Positions 27,388-34,823 of a DNA stretch of 64,000 nucleotides are shown one piece after another. The DNA is from Denitratimonas sp037478135. GTDB lineage: Bacteria; Pseudomonadota; Gammaproteobacteria; Xanthomonadales; Xanthomonadaceae. The translations under genes and the position numbers were made by a program. The notes under the pieces were generated by a model. The model saw only the letters and a program-made list of their open reading frames with translations. It was not told the DNA's origin and did not search any database. Within the stretch, counting starts at the first letter, position 1; each line of letters begins with the position of its first letter. Location of the stretch: NCBI RefSeq assembly GCF_037478135.1, contig NZ_JBBHDV010000009.1:62001-126000 (forward strand), read 5' to 3'.

Positions 27388-29946
27388 ATGAGCAATTACC
27401 GGATGCGCGGCCTGCTCGCCGCGCTGGCGCTGTGCTTGCCTGTATCGGCAATGGCGCAGCAGGTTGGCAGCGGTGCGGTGGCTCTCACCGGGCCGGGTGC
27501 CGGGGCGAGTGAGGATTTCAATTCGTTGGCTTCCAGCGGCACGAGCAGCACCCTGCCTACGGGTTGGTATTTCCAGGAAATGGGCGGAAGCTCGCAATCC
27601 ACCTATGCGGCCGACAATGGCAACAACTCAGGTGGCAATGTCTACAGCTACGGCACCGCCGCCGACGATCGAGCCTTCGGCATCCTCGCGGCCAATGCCA
27701 TGGCCGGCGTCGGCAACGTGGTGGCCTATATCGGTGCGCAGCTTCGCAATGACAGCGGTGCCACCATCAATGACCTGCTGGTCAGCTACACCGGCGAAGC
27801 TTGGCGTCGGCGCACGGCCGTCGCATCGCCAGACCGGCTGCGCTTTCAATACAGTACGGACGCCACCTCCCTGACCACCGGCACGTGGCACGACGTTTCC
27901 GCGCTGGATTTCGTAACCCCGGATGCGGCGCCCGTCAGCGGCAGCGGCATCAACGGCAACCTGCCTGAGCACCAAGAGCAGCTGTCGGCCCTGCTCAACA
28001 GCGTGGCCGTGCCACCCAACGGTACATTCTGGATTCGCTGGTCCGATACCAACCAATCGGGTGATGACGACGGTCTTGCCATCGACGACGTGGTCTTCGG
28101 CACCCCGGTCGATGTGGCACCGACGCTGCTGAGCAGCGTGCCGGTCGATGGCGCCACCGACTTCCCCGCCGACGGCTCGGTATTGCTGACCTTCTCCGAG
28201 CCGGTCGATGTCACCGGCACCTGGTTCACCCTGCAGTGCTCGGACAGCGGCACCCACACGCCGGCCAATACCGATGTCAGCGGCGGGCCGATCAGCTTCT
28301 TCCTGACGCCGCCCACGGCCTTCACCGTGGACGAGACCTGCGTGCTGTCGTTCGACACTGCGTTGATCACCGATCAGGGCCCGTCGGCACATCCGCTGGA
28401 AGATCCGGGCACGATCAGCTTCACCGTCGCCGAGCCGCCGCCGAACGTGCCGCCTGCCGTGGTCAGCACCGTGCCGGCACAGGGCGCTACCAACTTCCCG
28501 TCGGCCGGCGACCTGAAGGTCACCTTCAGTGAGCCTGTGATCGCCGCCAGTGGCGCGTTCTCGCTGACCTGTGCAGATTCCACCGGCATCGCACTGACCC
28601 CAGCCTCGACCGATGGCGGGGTGAACTTCACGATCGGCACCGGCACCGCGCTGGTGGGTGGTGACACCTGCGAGTTCGGCATCCATCAGGCTGGCGTGCA
28701 GGATCTGGTCGGTGCACAGCTGGACCAGGACTACAGCATCGCCTTCACGGTGATGGACGGGGCCAATACCGGTGCGTACTACGAGAACGTCAATCTGGCC
28801 ACGCCAGCGACACTGCGTTGCTCGATCTACGAGACCATCAAGGGCCACAACAAGTACCCCTACAGCGGATCGGGCGACAACACTTGGGTGATCCTGAATC
28901 TCGCAGATGAGGACCCGGTAGAAACCAGCAAGATTCTCGACAATTTCCGCAACGAGTCGTTCACCAAGATCACTGGCGGTACCGGCGCGTACAACCGCGA
29001 GCACACCTGGCCGCGCAGCTACGGCCTAGGCAGCACCGGCACACCGGGTCCGGCGACCGACACCCACATGCTGCACCTGACCCACACCGGCTACAACAGC
29101 GATCGTGGCAACAAGCCGTTCGCCAATTGCGAAGGCGCCTGCACACGTCTGGGCACGGTCCACAACCACGGCATTGGCGGCGATTCGGATGCGGATTCGA
29201 ACTGGTACCAGGGCCCGGACGGCAACGACGGTTCGTTCGAAGTGTGGGACCACATCAAGGGCAACATGGCGCGCGCAGTGATGTACATGGCCGTACGCTA
29301 CCAGGGCGAAAGCGGCGAGCCGCGGCTTGAGCTGACCGACAACCGCAGCCTGATCCAGACCGGCAGTGGCGCCGGGCCGTTCTACATGGGCATCCTGACC
29401 GACCTGCTGGAATGGAACAGCTTCGATGCGCCGGACGCGCGGGAGCTGAATCGCAACCAGATCGTTTTCAGCTATCAGAACAACCGCAACCCGTTCATCG
29501 ACCACCCCGAATGGGCACGTCGTGAATTGTTCGAGACCCTGCGTCCATCCTCCTGCGCGCTGAACCTGAACGCGCCGGTCGCCGCCACCGACAGCTACAG
29601 CGTGGCGCAGGGCGCAGTGCTGAACATCACGGCCGCCAATGGCGTACTGACCAACGACAGTGACGTGGAGTTCGATGCCGCCAGTGGCGCGCCGACGGGC
29701 TGGTTCGAATTGACCGCCTCCAGGGTCTCGGCTCCGGCCAACGGCAGCGTGGCGCTGGCGGCCGACGGCAGCTTCAGCTACACCCCGAACGCCGGCTTCT
29801 GCGGCACCGACAGCTTCACCTACAGCACCTCGGACGGCACCCGCCGCTCGGCTCCGGCCAGCGTCACCATTGCCGTTGGTGAAAACTGCGGCACGCCCGA
29901 GCCGGAAATCGCCATCTTCGCGGATGGCTTCGAGGCCCGGGATTAA
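27388..29946 (+). CDS. Secreted endonuclease I-family nuclease with Ig-like domains
   Basis: An 852-residue secreted protein. Signal peptide residues 1-24 (ALALCLPVSAMAQQ), an N-terminal beta domain (about 25-245) ending in GLAIDDVVFGTPVD, two SbsA-type Ig-like repeats (VPVDGATDFPADGSVLLTFSEPV and VPAQGATNFPSAGDLKVTFSEPV, here each given in part), and an endonuclease I domain (about 465-730). The nuclease active site is YNREHTWPRSYG, with GNMARAVMYMAVRY and LNRNQIVFSYQNNRNPFIDH. A cadherin-like/VCBS-type domain follows, and the protein ends in the short motif IFADGFEARD. It probably degrades extracellular DNA or RNA for nutrients or biofilm turnover. A strong terminator follows. Confidence 0.9.
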   Translation: MSNYRMRGLLAALALCLPVSAMAQQVGSGAVALTGPGAGASEDFNSLASSGTSSTLPTGWYFQEMGGSSQSTYAADNGNNSGGNVYSYGTAADDRAFGILAANAMAGVGNVVAYIGAQLRNDSGATINDLLVSYTGEAWRRRTAVASPDRLRFQYSTDATSLTTGTWHDVSALDFVTPDAAPVSGSGINGNLPEHQEQLSALLNSVAVPPNGTFWIRWSDTNQSGDDDGLAIDDVVFGTPVDVAPTLLSSVPVDGATDFPADGSVLLTFSEPVDVTGTWFTLQCSDSGTHTPANTDVSGGPISFFLTPPTAFTVDETCVLSFDTALITDQGPSAHPLEDPGTISFTVAEPPPNVPPAVVSTVPAQGATNFPSAGDLKVTFSEPVIAASGAFSLTCADSTGIALTPASTDGGVNFTIGTGTALVGGDTCEFGIHQAGVQDLVGAQLDQDYSIAFTVMDGANTGAYYENVNLATPATLRCSIYETIKGHNKYPYSGSGDNTWVILNLADEDPVETSKILDNFRNESFTKITGGTGAYNREHTWPRSYGLGSTGTPGPATDTHMLHLTHTGYNSDRGNKPFANCEGACTRLGTVHNHGIGGDSDADSNWYQGPDGNDGSFEVWDHIKGNMARAVMYMAVRYQGESGEPRLELTDNRSLIQTGSGAGPFYMGILTDLLEWNSFDAPDARELNRNQIVFSYQNNRNPFIDHPEWARRELFETLRPSSCALNLNAPVAATDSYSVAQGAVLNITAANGVLTNDSDVEFDAASGAPTGWFELTASRVSAPANGSVALAADGSFSYTPNAGFCGTDSFTYSTSDGTRRSAPASVTIAVGENCGTPEPEIAIFADGFEARD

Positions 29947-29985
29947 GCCCCATGCCCGCAGTGTTGCGGGCACTGGCTAAACTGT

Positions 29986-30020
29986 ACGGCCGGTCGCCCT
30001 GTGCGACCGGCCGTTTTCTT
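29986..30020 (+). terminator. Intrinsic terminator after the secreted endonuclease
   Basis: A 12-bp perfect stem ACGGCCGGTCGC/GCGACCGGCCGT with a five-base loop, followed by TTTCTT, between the endonuclease stop and cutA. Confidence 0.88.
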
Positions 30021-30034
30021 GTCCGGGGTCCACC

Positions 30035-30361
30035 ATGTCCGTCCAGTTGGTGTTGTGTACCTGTCCCACACGCGAAGTGGCCGCCGGCCTCGCGCGCTCG
30101 CTGGTCGAGCAGCGCCTGGCGGCCTGCGTCAACCTGCTGCCGGGTGTGCAATCGGTGTACCGCTGGCAAGGCAATATCGAAACCTCCGAAGAAGTGCTGA
30201 TGCTGATCAAGACCCGGGCGGCGCGGCTGGAACAACTCAAGCTGCACGTGCTGGAACTGCACCCGTATGAACTCCCGGAGATTCTCGCGGTCCCAGTCGG
30301 CTCGGGCCTGGATCGCTATCTGGACTGGATCGGCGATGAAACCACCGCGCCCGCGCCCTGA
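30035..30361 (+). CDS. cutA: Divalent-cation tolerance protein CutA
   Basis: A 108-residue trimeric PII-like cytoplasmic protein. The family landmarks are CTCPTREVAAGLARSLVEQRLAACVN near the start (given here only as a landmark from CTCPT to AACVN), SVYRWQGNIETSEEVLMLIKT in the middle and HPYELPEILAVPV toward the end. CutA is linked to copper tolerance in E. coli, though its molecular job is unsettled; linkage to dsbD, 18 bases downstream, is conserved from E. coli onward and fits a role in metal or thiol stress. Confidence 0.95.
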   Translation: MSVQLVLCTCPTREVAAGLARSLVEQRLAACVNLLPGVQSVYRWQGNIETSEEVLMLIKTRAARLEQLKLHVLELHPYELPEILAVPVGSGLDRYLDWIGDETTAPAP

Positions 30362-30379
30362 CCGCTGCATTGAACTGAC

Positions 30380-32641
30380 ATGACCCCACCCCTGCCCCAC
30401 CTCCGCTCGACCCGCAGCGGCCTGCTGCGCCGCTGCCTGCTCACCCTGTCCGCCCTGCTGTTGCCCGCCACCACGGCGCTGGCGGTGGACGATTCGCAAC
30501 TGCTGCCGGTCGACGAGGCCTTCGTGCTGGAAGCCAGCGCGCCACAGGCCGGTCTGGCGCAGTTCGATTTCAGTATCGCGCCCGGCTATTACCTGTACCG
30601 CCACCGGCTCGCGGTGGAACCACTGGATACCGATGTCAGCGCCGGCGATCTCCAGGTGCCGCCCGGCACACCGAGCCACGACGAATTCTTCGGCGATGTG
30701 GAAACCTATCGCGAACACCTGACGATGACGCTGCCGGACATCGTCGCACCGGGCCGCGACCGCATCCGGCTGCGGGTGCGCTATCAAGGCTGCGCCGATA
30801 TCGGCATCTGCTATCCGCCGCAGGCGCGCGAAGTGGCGCTGAAGCTGCCGGCGGGCGCCGCTGCAACCATTCCCGCCACGCTGCCGCAGGCCGGTGGCGG
30901 GCTGTCGGCACTGGCAGGGCTTCCGGGCGGCAATAGCGCGGTTCCCGGCCTGCTGGGCGGCAATGGGCTGGACGCCGGCGTTGGCGCCACCGATGCGATG
31001 CCGTTGTCGGACGACGAGGCGTTCCAGTTCGAGGCCATCGCCACTTCGCCGGTGGAACTGCTGCTGCGCTACACCCCGGCGCCGGGCTATTACCTGTACC
31101 GCGACCACAGCAGCTTCCGCCTGTTCGATGCCGACGGCGTGCAGCTGGCCAGCCCGCAGTGGCCACCAGCACAGACCCACCACGATGAACACTTCGGCGA
31201 GGTGCAGGTTTATTTCGACCAGGTCGAAGTACCGCTGGGCCTGCGCCGCAGCCGTGGCGAGGCCGGCACGCTGAAGCTGGAAGCGACCTTCCAGGGCTGC
31301 CAGACCGATGGCATCTGCTATCCGCCGATGACGCGCGAAGTGGCGATCGCGCTGCCGCAGGCACAGCCCACGCAACTGGTTTCCAGCTTGCCGGCCGACG
31401 CCACCACCACACGCGCAGATGCCAGCGCACCTAGCCTGGCCGCGATCGCGCTGGCGCTGCTGCTGGCGATCGGCGGCGGCCTGATCCTGAATCTGATGCC
31501 CTGTGTGCTGCCGGTGCTGTCGCTGAAGGCGCTGTCACTGGCGCAGAGCGGGCACAGCAGCAGCCAGGCGCGTTCGCATGCGCTGTGGTACACCGCCGGC
31601 GTGCTGGTCAGCTTCGGCCTGCTCGGCGTCGCGGCCCTGGGATTGCGCCAGCTCGGGCTGGCACTGGGCTGGGGCTTCCAATTGCAGCAGCCGCTGGTGA
31701 TCGCTGCGCTGGCCTACGTGATGGCGGCCGTGGGCCTGAGCCTGTCCGGGGTGTTTTCCATCGGCAGCGGTTGGGCCGGCGCCGGACACGGACTGGCCAG
31801 CAGGAGCGGGCCGGCCGGGGATTTCTTCACCGGCGTGCTGGCGGTGGTCGTGGCCAGCCCCTGCACCGCACCGTTCATGGGATCGGCACTGGCCTTCGCC
31901 TTCACCGCGCACCCGCTGCTGGCGCTGCTGGTGTTCCTGGCGCTGGGGCTGGGACTGGCGCTGCCATTCCTGCTGATCGGTTTCGTGCCGGGGCTGGCAT
32001 CACGCTTGCCGCGCCCGGGTGCGTGGATGGAAACCCTGAAACAGGTGTTGGCCTTCCCGATGTACCTGACCGCCGTCTGGCTGCTGTGGGTGCTGGGCAA
32101 GCAGCGCGGTATCGATGCGGCAGCACTGGCGCTGGCCGGCATCGTGGTGCTGGCGCTGGCTTTGTGGCGCTGGGAAAAGGCGCGTTGGAACGGCGCCATT
32201 GGCGCCCGCGTGCTGACCCTGGCATTGCTGCTGCTGGCGCTGTGGCCGTTCTGGCGCATTCCGCAGCTGGAGCTTCCGGCCAGCGTCGCCACCACACAGA
32301 GCAATGGCGCGATCCCGTATTCGGCGCCGCGCCTGCAGAAACTGCGCGATCAAGGCCGTACCGTGGTTATCAACATGACCGCCGACTGGTGCGTAACCTG
32401 CAAGGCCAACGAAAAGCGCGTGCTGGACACCGACGGCTTCCGCGACCTGCTCGCCCGCCACGACGCGGTCTACATGAAGGGCGACTGGACCAACGTGGAC
32501 CCGGACATCACCGCCTTCCTCGAACTGCACGGTTCCTTCGGCGTGCCACTGTACGTGGTGGTCACGCCCGGACGGCCGGACGCGGTGCTGCCCACGGTGC
32601 TGACCCTGGACGCGCTCGCCAACGCGATGGCCGCGCCATGA
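30380..32641 (+). CDS. dsbD: Thiol:disulfide interchange protein DsbD with two periplasmic alpha domains
   Basis: A 753-residue inner-membrane protein carrying electrons from cytoplasmic thioredoxin to periplasmic thiol proteins. After a signal peptide (residues 1-35) come two DsbD-alpha domains in tandem. The first (about 40-160) has FDFSIAPGYYLYRHRL and GCADIGICYPP (Cys138, Cys144); the second (about 210-330) has LRYTPAPGYYLYRDH and GCQTDGICYPP (Cys307, Cys313). E. coli has only one. The eight-helix beta domain follows with Cys375 (LMPCVLPVL) and Cys495 (ASPCTAPFMG), then a C-terminal thioredoxin domain with WCVTCK (Cys671, Cys674). Its stop overlaps the tlpA start (ATGA). Confidence 0.94.
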   Translation: MTPPLPHLRSTRSGLLRRCLLTLSALLLPATTALAVDDSQLLPVDEAFVLEASAPQAGLAQFDFSIAPGYYLYRHRLAVEPLDTDVSAGDLQVPPGTPSHDEFFGDVETYREHLTMTLPDIVAPGRDRIRLRVRYQGCADIGICYPPQAREVALKLPAGAAATIPATLPQAGGGLSALAGLPGGNSAVPGLLGGNGLDAGVGATDAMPLSDDEAFQFEAIATSPVELLLRYTPAPGYYLYRDHSSFRLFDADGVQLASPQWPPAQTHHDEHFGEVQVYFDQVEVPLGLRRSRGEAGTLKLEATFQGCQTDGICYPPMTREVAIALPQAQPTQLVSSLPADATTTRADASAPSLAAIALALLLAIGGGLILNLMPCVLPVLSLKALSLAQSGHSSSQARSHALWYTAGVLVSFGLLGVAALGLRQLGLALGWGFQLQQPLVIAALAYVMAAVGLSLSGVFSIGSGWAGAGHGLASRSGPAGDFFTGVLAVVVASPCTAPFMGSALAFAFTAHPLLALLVFLALGLGLALPFLLIGFVPGLASRLPRPGAWMETLKQVLAFPMYLTAVWLLWVLGKQRGIDAAALALAGIVVLALALWRWEKARWNGAIGARVLTLALLLLALWPFWRIPQLELPASVATTQSNGAIPYSAPRLQKLRDQGRTVVINMTADWCVTCKANEKRVLDTDGFRDLLARHDAVYMKGDWTNVDPDITAFLELHGSFGVPLYVVVTPGRPDAVLPTVLTLDALANAMAAP

Positions 32642-33234
32642 AGCCGTGGAAACAGGCGCTGCTGATCGGCGTACTGGGCCTGGGCGGCGCCGTCGCCGGG
32701 CTGGGTGTGGCGATGCTAGCCTTCGGGCCAGCCTCGATGCTCGGCCTGCCCGGCGGCGAATGGGTGGTGCGCACGCTGTTCCATCCGGGCGCGTTGCTGC
32801 CCGACGGGCGCAGCGTGATCGTTCCCGGCAAGGCGGTGCCGGCGCTGCCGCTGCACGACCGCGACGGCCAGCCCTACACACTGGAAGCCGGCGGCCGGCC
32901 GCTGCTGATCAATTACTGGGCCAGCTGGTGCCCGCCATGCGTCGAGGAAATGCCGCTGCTGGACGCCTTCGCCGCGCAGCAGGGGCCGGACGGTGTGCGC
33001 GTGGTCGGGATCGCGCTGGATGACGCCGCCCCGGTACAGGACTTCCTGACCCGGCACCCTGTGGCGTTCGAGATCTTCCTCGAACCGTCCGGCCCGAACG
33101 ACAGCTCGGCGCTGCTCGGCAATCTGCGCGGCGTGCTGCCGTACTCGGTGCTGATCGATGCCCAGGGCCGACTGAGGAAAACCCGCATGGGCGCCTTCCA
33201 CGCCGGTGATCTGGAGCGCTGGATCGAGAACTGA
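32638..33234 (+). CDS. TlpA/ResA-like membrane-anchored thioredoxin
   Basis: A 198-residue protein with an N-terminal membrane anchor (residues about 7-30) and a periplasmic TlpA-type thioredoxin fold. The active site WASWCPPCVEEMP has Cys98 and Cys101, and the cis-Pro region is GVLPYSVLID. It is translationally coupled to dsbD by a four-base overlap, so DsbD is its likely electron donor. It probably reduces apocytochrome c or copper-site cysteines, fitting the oxidase assembly genes elsewhere in the window. The substrate is not shown by sequence. Confidence 0.88.
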   Translation: MKPWKQALLIGVLGLGGAVAGLGVAMLAFGPASMLGLPGGEWVVRTLFHPGALLPDGRSVIVPGKAVPALPLHDRDGQPYTLEAGGRPLLINYWASWCPPCVEEMPLLDAFAAQQGPDGVRVVGIALDDAAPVQDFLTRHPVAFEIFLEPSGPNDSSALLGNLRGVLPYSVLIDAQGRLRKTRMGAFHAGDLERWIEN

Positions 33235-33280
33235 GACGCTACCGCAGCGCTTCCAGCGCATCTTCCGGGAAAATTCAAAC

Positions 33281-33297
33281 AGTCGATTAAATCGTCT
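33281..33297. promoter_or_regulatory. Palindrome upstream of aroQ-accBC
   Basis: In the 149-base gap before aroQ the sequence AGTCGATT-A-AATCGTCT forms an 8-bp imperfect inverted repeat (one mismatch per arm pair) in an AT-rich island. It is the most operator-like site before the aroQ-accB-accC genes, but no specific regulator can be named. Confidence 0.3.
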
Positions 33298-33383
33298 AAC
33301 TTCGGCGAAATGCGGCAAATTTTCTGGACAAGCTCCGCCCCGCTGCCGCACACTGCCGGCCCGCGGCACTTCCCGAACCCCCG

Positions 33384-33842
33384 ATGGCGCACCTTCTCGT
33401 CCTGCACGGCCCCAACCTGAACCTGCTCGGCACGCGCGAGCCGGACATCTACGGGCACACGGACCTGGCCAGCATCAACGCCGATCTGATCGCGCGCGCC
33501 GCCGAACACGGCCACCAGCTCGGCAGTTTCCAGTCCAATGCCGAGCACGAGCTGGTGGAGCGCGTGCATGCCGCGCGCAGCGACGGCACCGCTTTCATCC
33601 TGATCAACCCTGCCGCCTTCACCCACACCAGCGTGGCGCTGCGCGATGCGCTGGCGGCGGTGGCGATCCCCTTCATCGAAGTGCACCTGTCCAACCCGCA
33701 CCGGCGCGAACCGTTCCGCCACACCAGCTATTTCAGCGATCTGGCGCTGGGCGTGGTCGCCGGCTTCGGGCCACTGAGCTACGGCCTGGCGCTGAGCGCC
33801 GCCGTGCGCCACCTCGACACCCCATCCCCTTCCACCCGCTGA
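33384..33842 (+). CDS. aroQ: 3-dehydroquinate dehydratase, type II
   Basis: A 152-residue dodecameric shikimate-pathway enzyme. The type II signature LHGPNLNLLGTREPDIYG opens the protein, with the catalytic Tyr in the flexible lid (DIYGHTD). FQSNAEHELVERVH, NPAAFTHTSVALRDAL and EVHLSNPHRREPFRHTSYFS follow, supplying the catalytic His and substrate contacts. It catalyses dehydration of 3-dehydroquinate in the cytoplasm. aroQ-accB-accC is a widespread proteobacterial order; accB starts 43 bases later. Confidence 0.96.
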   Translation: MAHLLVLHGPNLNLLGTREPDIYGHTDLASINADLIARAAEHGHQLGSFQSNAEHELVERVHAARSDGTAFILINPAAFTHTSVALRDALAAVAIPFIEVHLSNPHRREPFRHTSYFSDLALGVVAGFGPLSYGLALSAAVRHLDTPSPSTR

Positions 33843-33885
33843 CCCGCCTGCGCGCGCAGCGGTCCACACACCTGCGAGAAATCCC

Positions 33886-34356
33886 ATGGACCTGCGAAAA
33901 ATCAAGAAACTGATCGACCTGCTGGAGGAATCCAACCTCACCGAGATCGAGATCAAGGAAGGCGAGGAGTCGGTACGCCTGTCGCGCATCAGCAATGCCG
34001 CTCCCGCTCAGGTGCAGGTCGCCGCCTCGGCACCGCAACACCTCGCCGCGCCCGCCACCAGCGCCGCCCCGGCCACCACTTCCGGCAGCGCCCCTGCGGC
34101 GAAGGAAAGCGACCTGCCCGAGGGCCAGATCCAGCGCTCGCCGATGGTCGGCACCTTTTACACCGCCTCCAGCCCGGAAGCGCCCGCGTTCGTCAGCATC
34201 GGCCAGACCGTCAAGGTCGGCGACACCCTGGCGATCATCGAAGCGATGAAGATGTTCAACCCGATCGAAGCCGAAATCGCCGGCACCGTCACCGCGATCC
34301 TGGCCAGCAACGGCCAGCCGGTCGAGTTTGATGAGCCGCTTTTTGTGATTTCCTGA
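33886..34356 (+). CDS. accB: Biotin carboxyl carrier protein of acetyl-CoA carboxylase
   Basis: A 156-residue carrier. The N-terminal helix-rich region (MDLRKIKKLIDLLEESNLTE) is followed by an Ala/Pro linker (about 38-75) and the biotinyl domain. The biotinylated lysine is Lys122 in IIEAMKMFNP, and the thumb region is SPMVGTFYTASSPEAPAFV. It shuttles carboxybiotin between AccC and AccA/AccD. Normally accC follows at once; here the gap is filled exactly by a heptad-repeat element carrying another gene, beginning 3 bases after the accB stop. Confidence 0.96.
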   Translation: MDLRKIKKLIDLLEESNLTEIEIKEGEESVRLSRISNAAPAQVQVAASAPQHLAAPATSAAPATTSGSAPAAKESDLPEGQIQRSPMVGTFYTASSPEAPAFVSIGQTVKVGDTLAIIEAMKMFNPIEAEIAGTVTAILASNGQPVEFDEPLFVIS

Positions 34357-34359
34357 GCC

Positions 34360-34812
34360 GGGAATCGGGAATGGAGAGTGGGGAATCGGTGAAGCGGCCG
34401 CACGAGCGCCTTGACGTCTGGCGCGATGCCATGCGTTTGGTGGAAGCGGTCTACCGGTATTCCCATCAGTTTCCCGATACGGAAAGGTTTGCCCTGACCC
34501 AGCAGATGCGTCGAAGCGCCATCAGTATCCCGTCCAACATCGCCGAAGGTGCCGCACGCCGCTCCCGCGCCGAATACCTGCGCTTTCTCTCGATCGCGCG
34601 CGGCTCGCTGTCGGAACTGGACACCCAGTTGCAAATCGCGGAACGACTGGGCTACGGACAACGCGAAGCCGGGCTGGTTACCGGCATCGACCGCACCTTC
34701 GCCCGCCTTACCGCCCTGATGAACGCACTTTCCCGCCAGGCTTCACCACCCGATAGCGTTTCCTCACGCGAAACGCCACCTCCCCATTCCCTACTCCCGA
34801 TTCCCCATTCCC
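34360..34812. mobile_element. Heptad inverted-repeat element carrying a four-helix-bundle gene, between accB and accC
   Basis: The left arm is heptads in register on the plus strand: GGGAATC, GGGAATG, GAGAGTG, GGGAATC, then GGTGAAG (34360-34394). The right arm (34778-34812) is, as reverse complement, GGGAATG, GGGAATC, GGGAGTA, GGGAATG, GGGAGGT. A further pair GGTGAAG (34388-34394) and CTTCACC (34741-34747) lies inside. The element begins 3 bases after accB and ends on the base before the accC ATG. No transposase, target duplication or integrase is present. The same repeat family occupies the trpB-trpA gap. That it is mobile is inference from its two intercistronic copies. Confidence 0.7.
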
Positions 34813-34823
34813 ATGATCGATAA
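34389..34823 (+). CDS. Four-helix-bundle protein (23S rRNA IVP / S23 family)
   Basis: A 144-residue protein. The family pattern is clear: KRPHERLDVWRDAMRLVEAVY, then SIPSNIAEGAARRSRAEYLR and LSELDTQLQIAERLGY, predicted as four amphipathic helices ending near residue 117. The last 25 residues are a Ser/Pro-rich tail encoded by the right repeat arm. The start is probably GTG 34389, since homologues begin at Met-Lys-Arg-Pro-His; an ATG at 34371 sits inside the repeat. A repeat heptad (GGGGAA) doubles as ribosome-binding site. The stop lies 11 bases inside accC. The family was first found in intervening sequences of 23S rRNA genes and resembles Avd of diversity-generating retroelements; function here is unknown. 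Confidence 0.85.
   Translation: MKRPHERLDVWRDAMRLVEAVYRYSHQFPDTERFALTQQMRRSAISIPSNIAEGAARRSRAEYLRFLSIARGSLSELDTQLQIAERLGYGQREAGLVTGIDRTFARLTALMNALSRQASPPDSVSSRETPPPHSLLPIPHSHDR

Noticed and set aside
34371..34388. ATG 34371 as start of the four-helix-bundle gene
   Set aside because: It lies inside the repeat arm and adds six residues not typical of the family, while GTG 34389 gives the usual N-terminus with a G-rich site just upstream.
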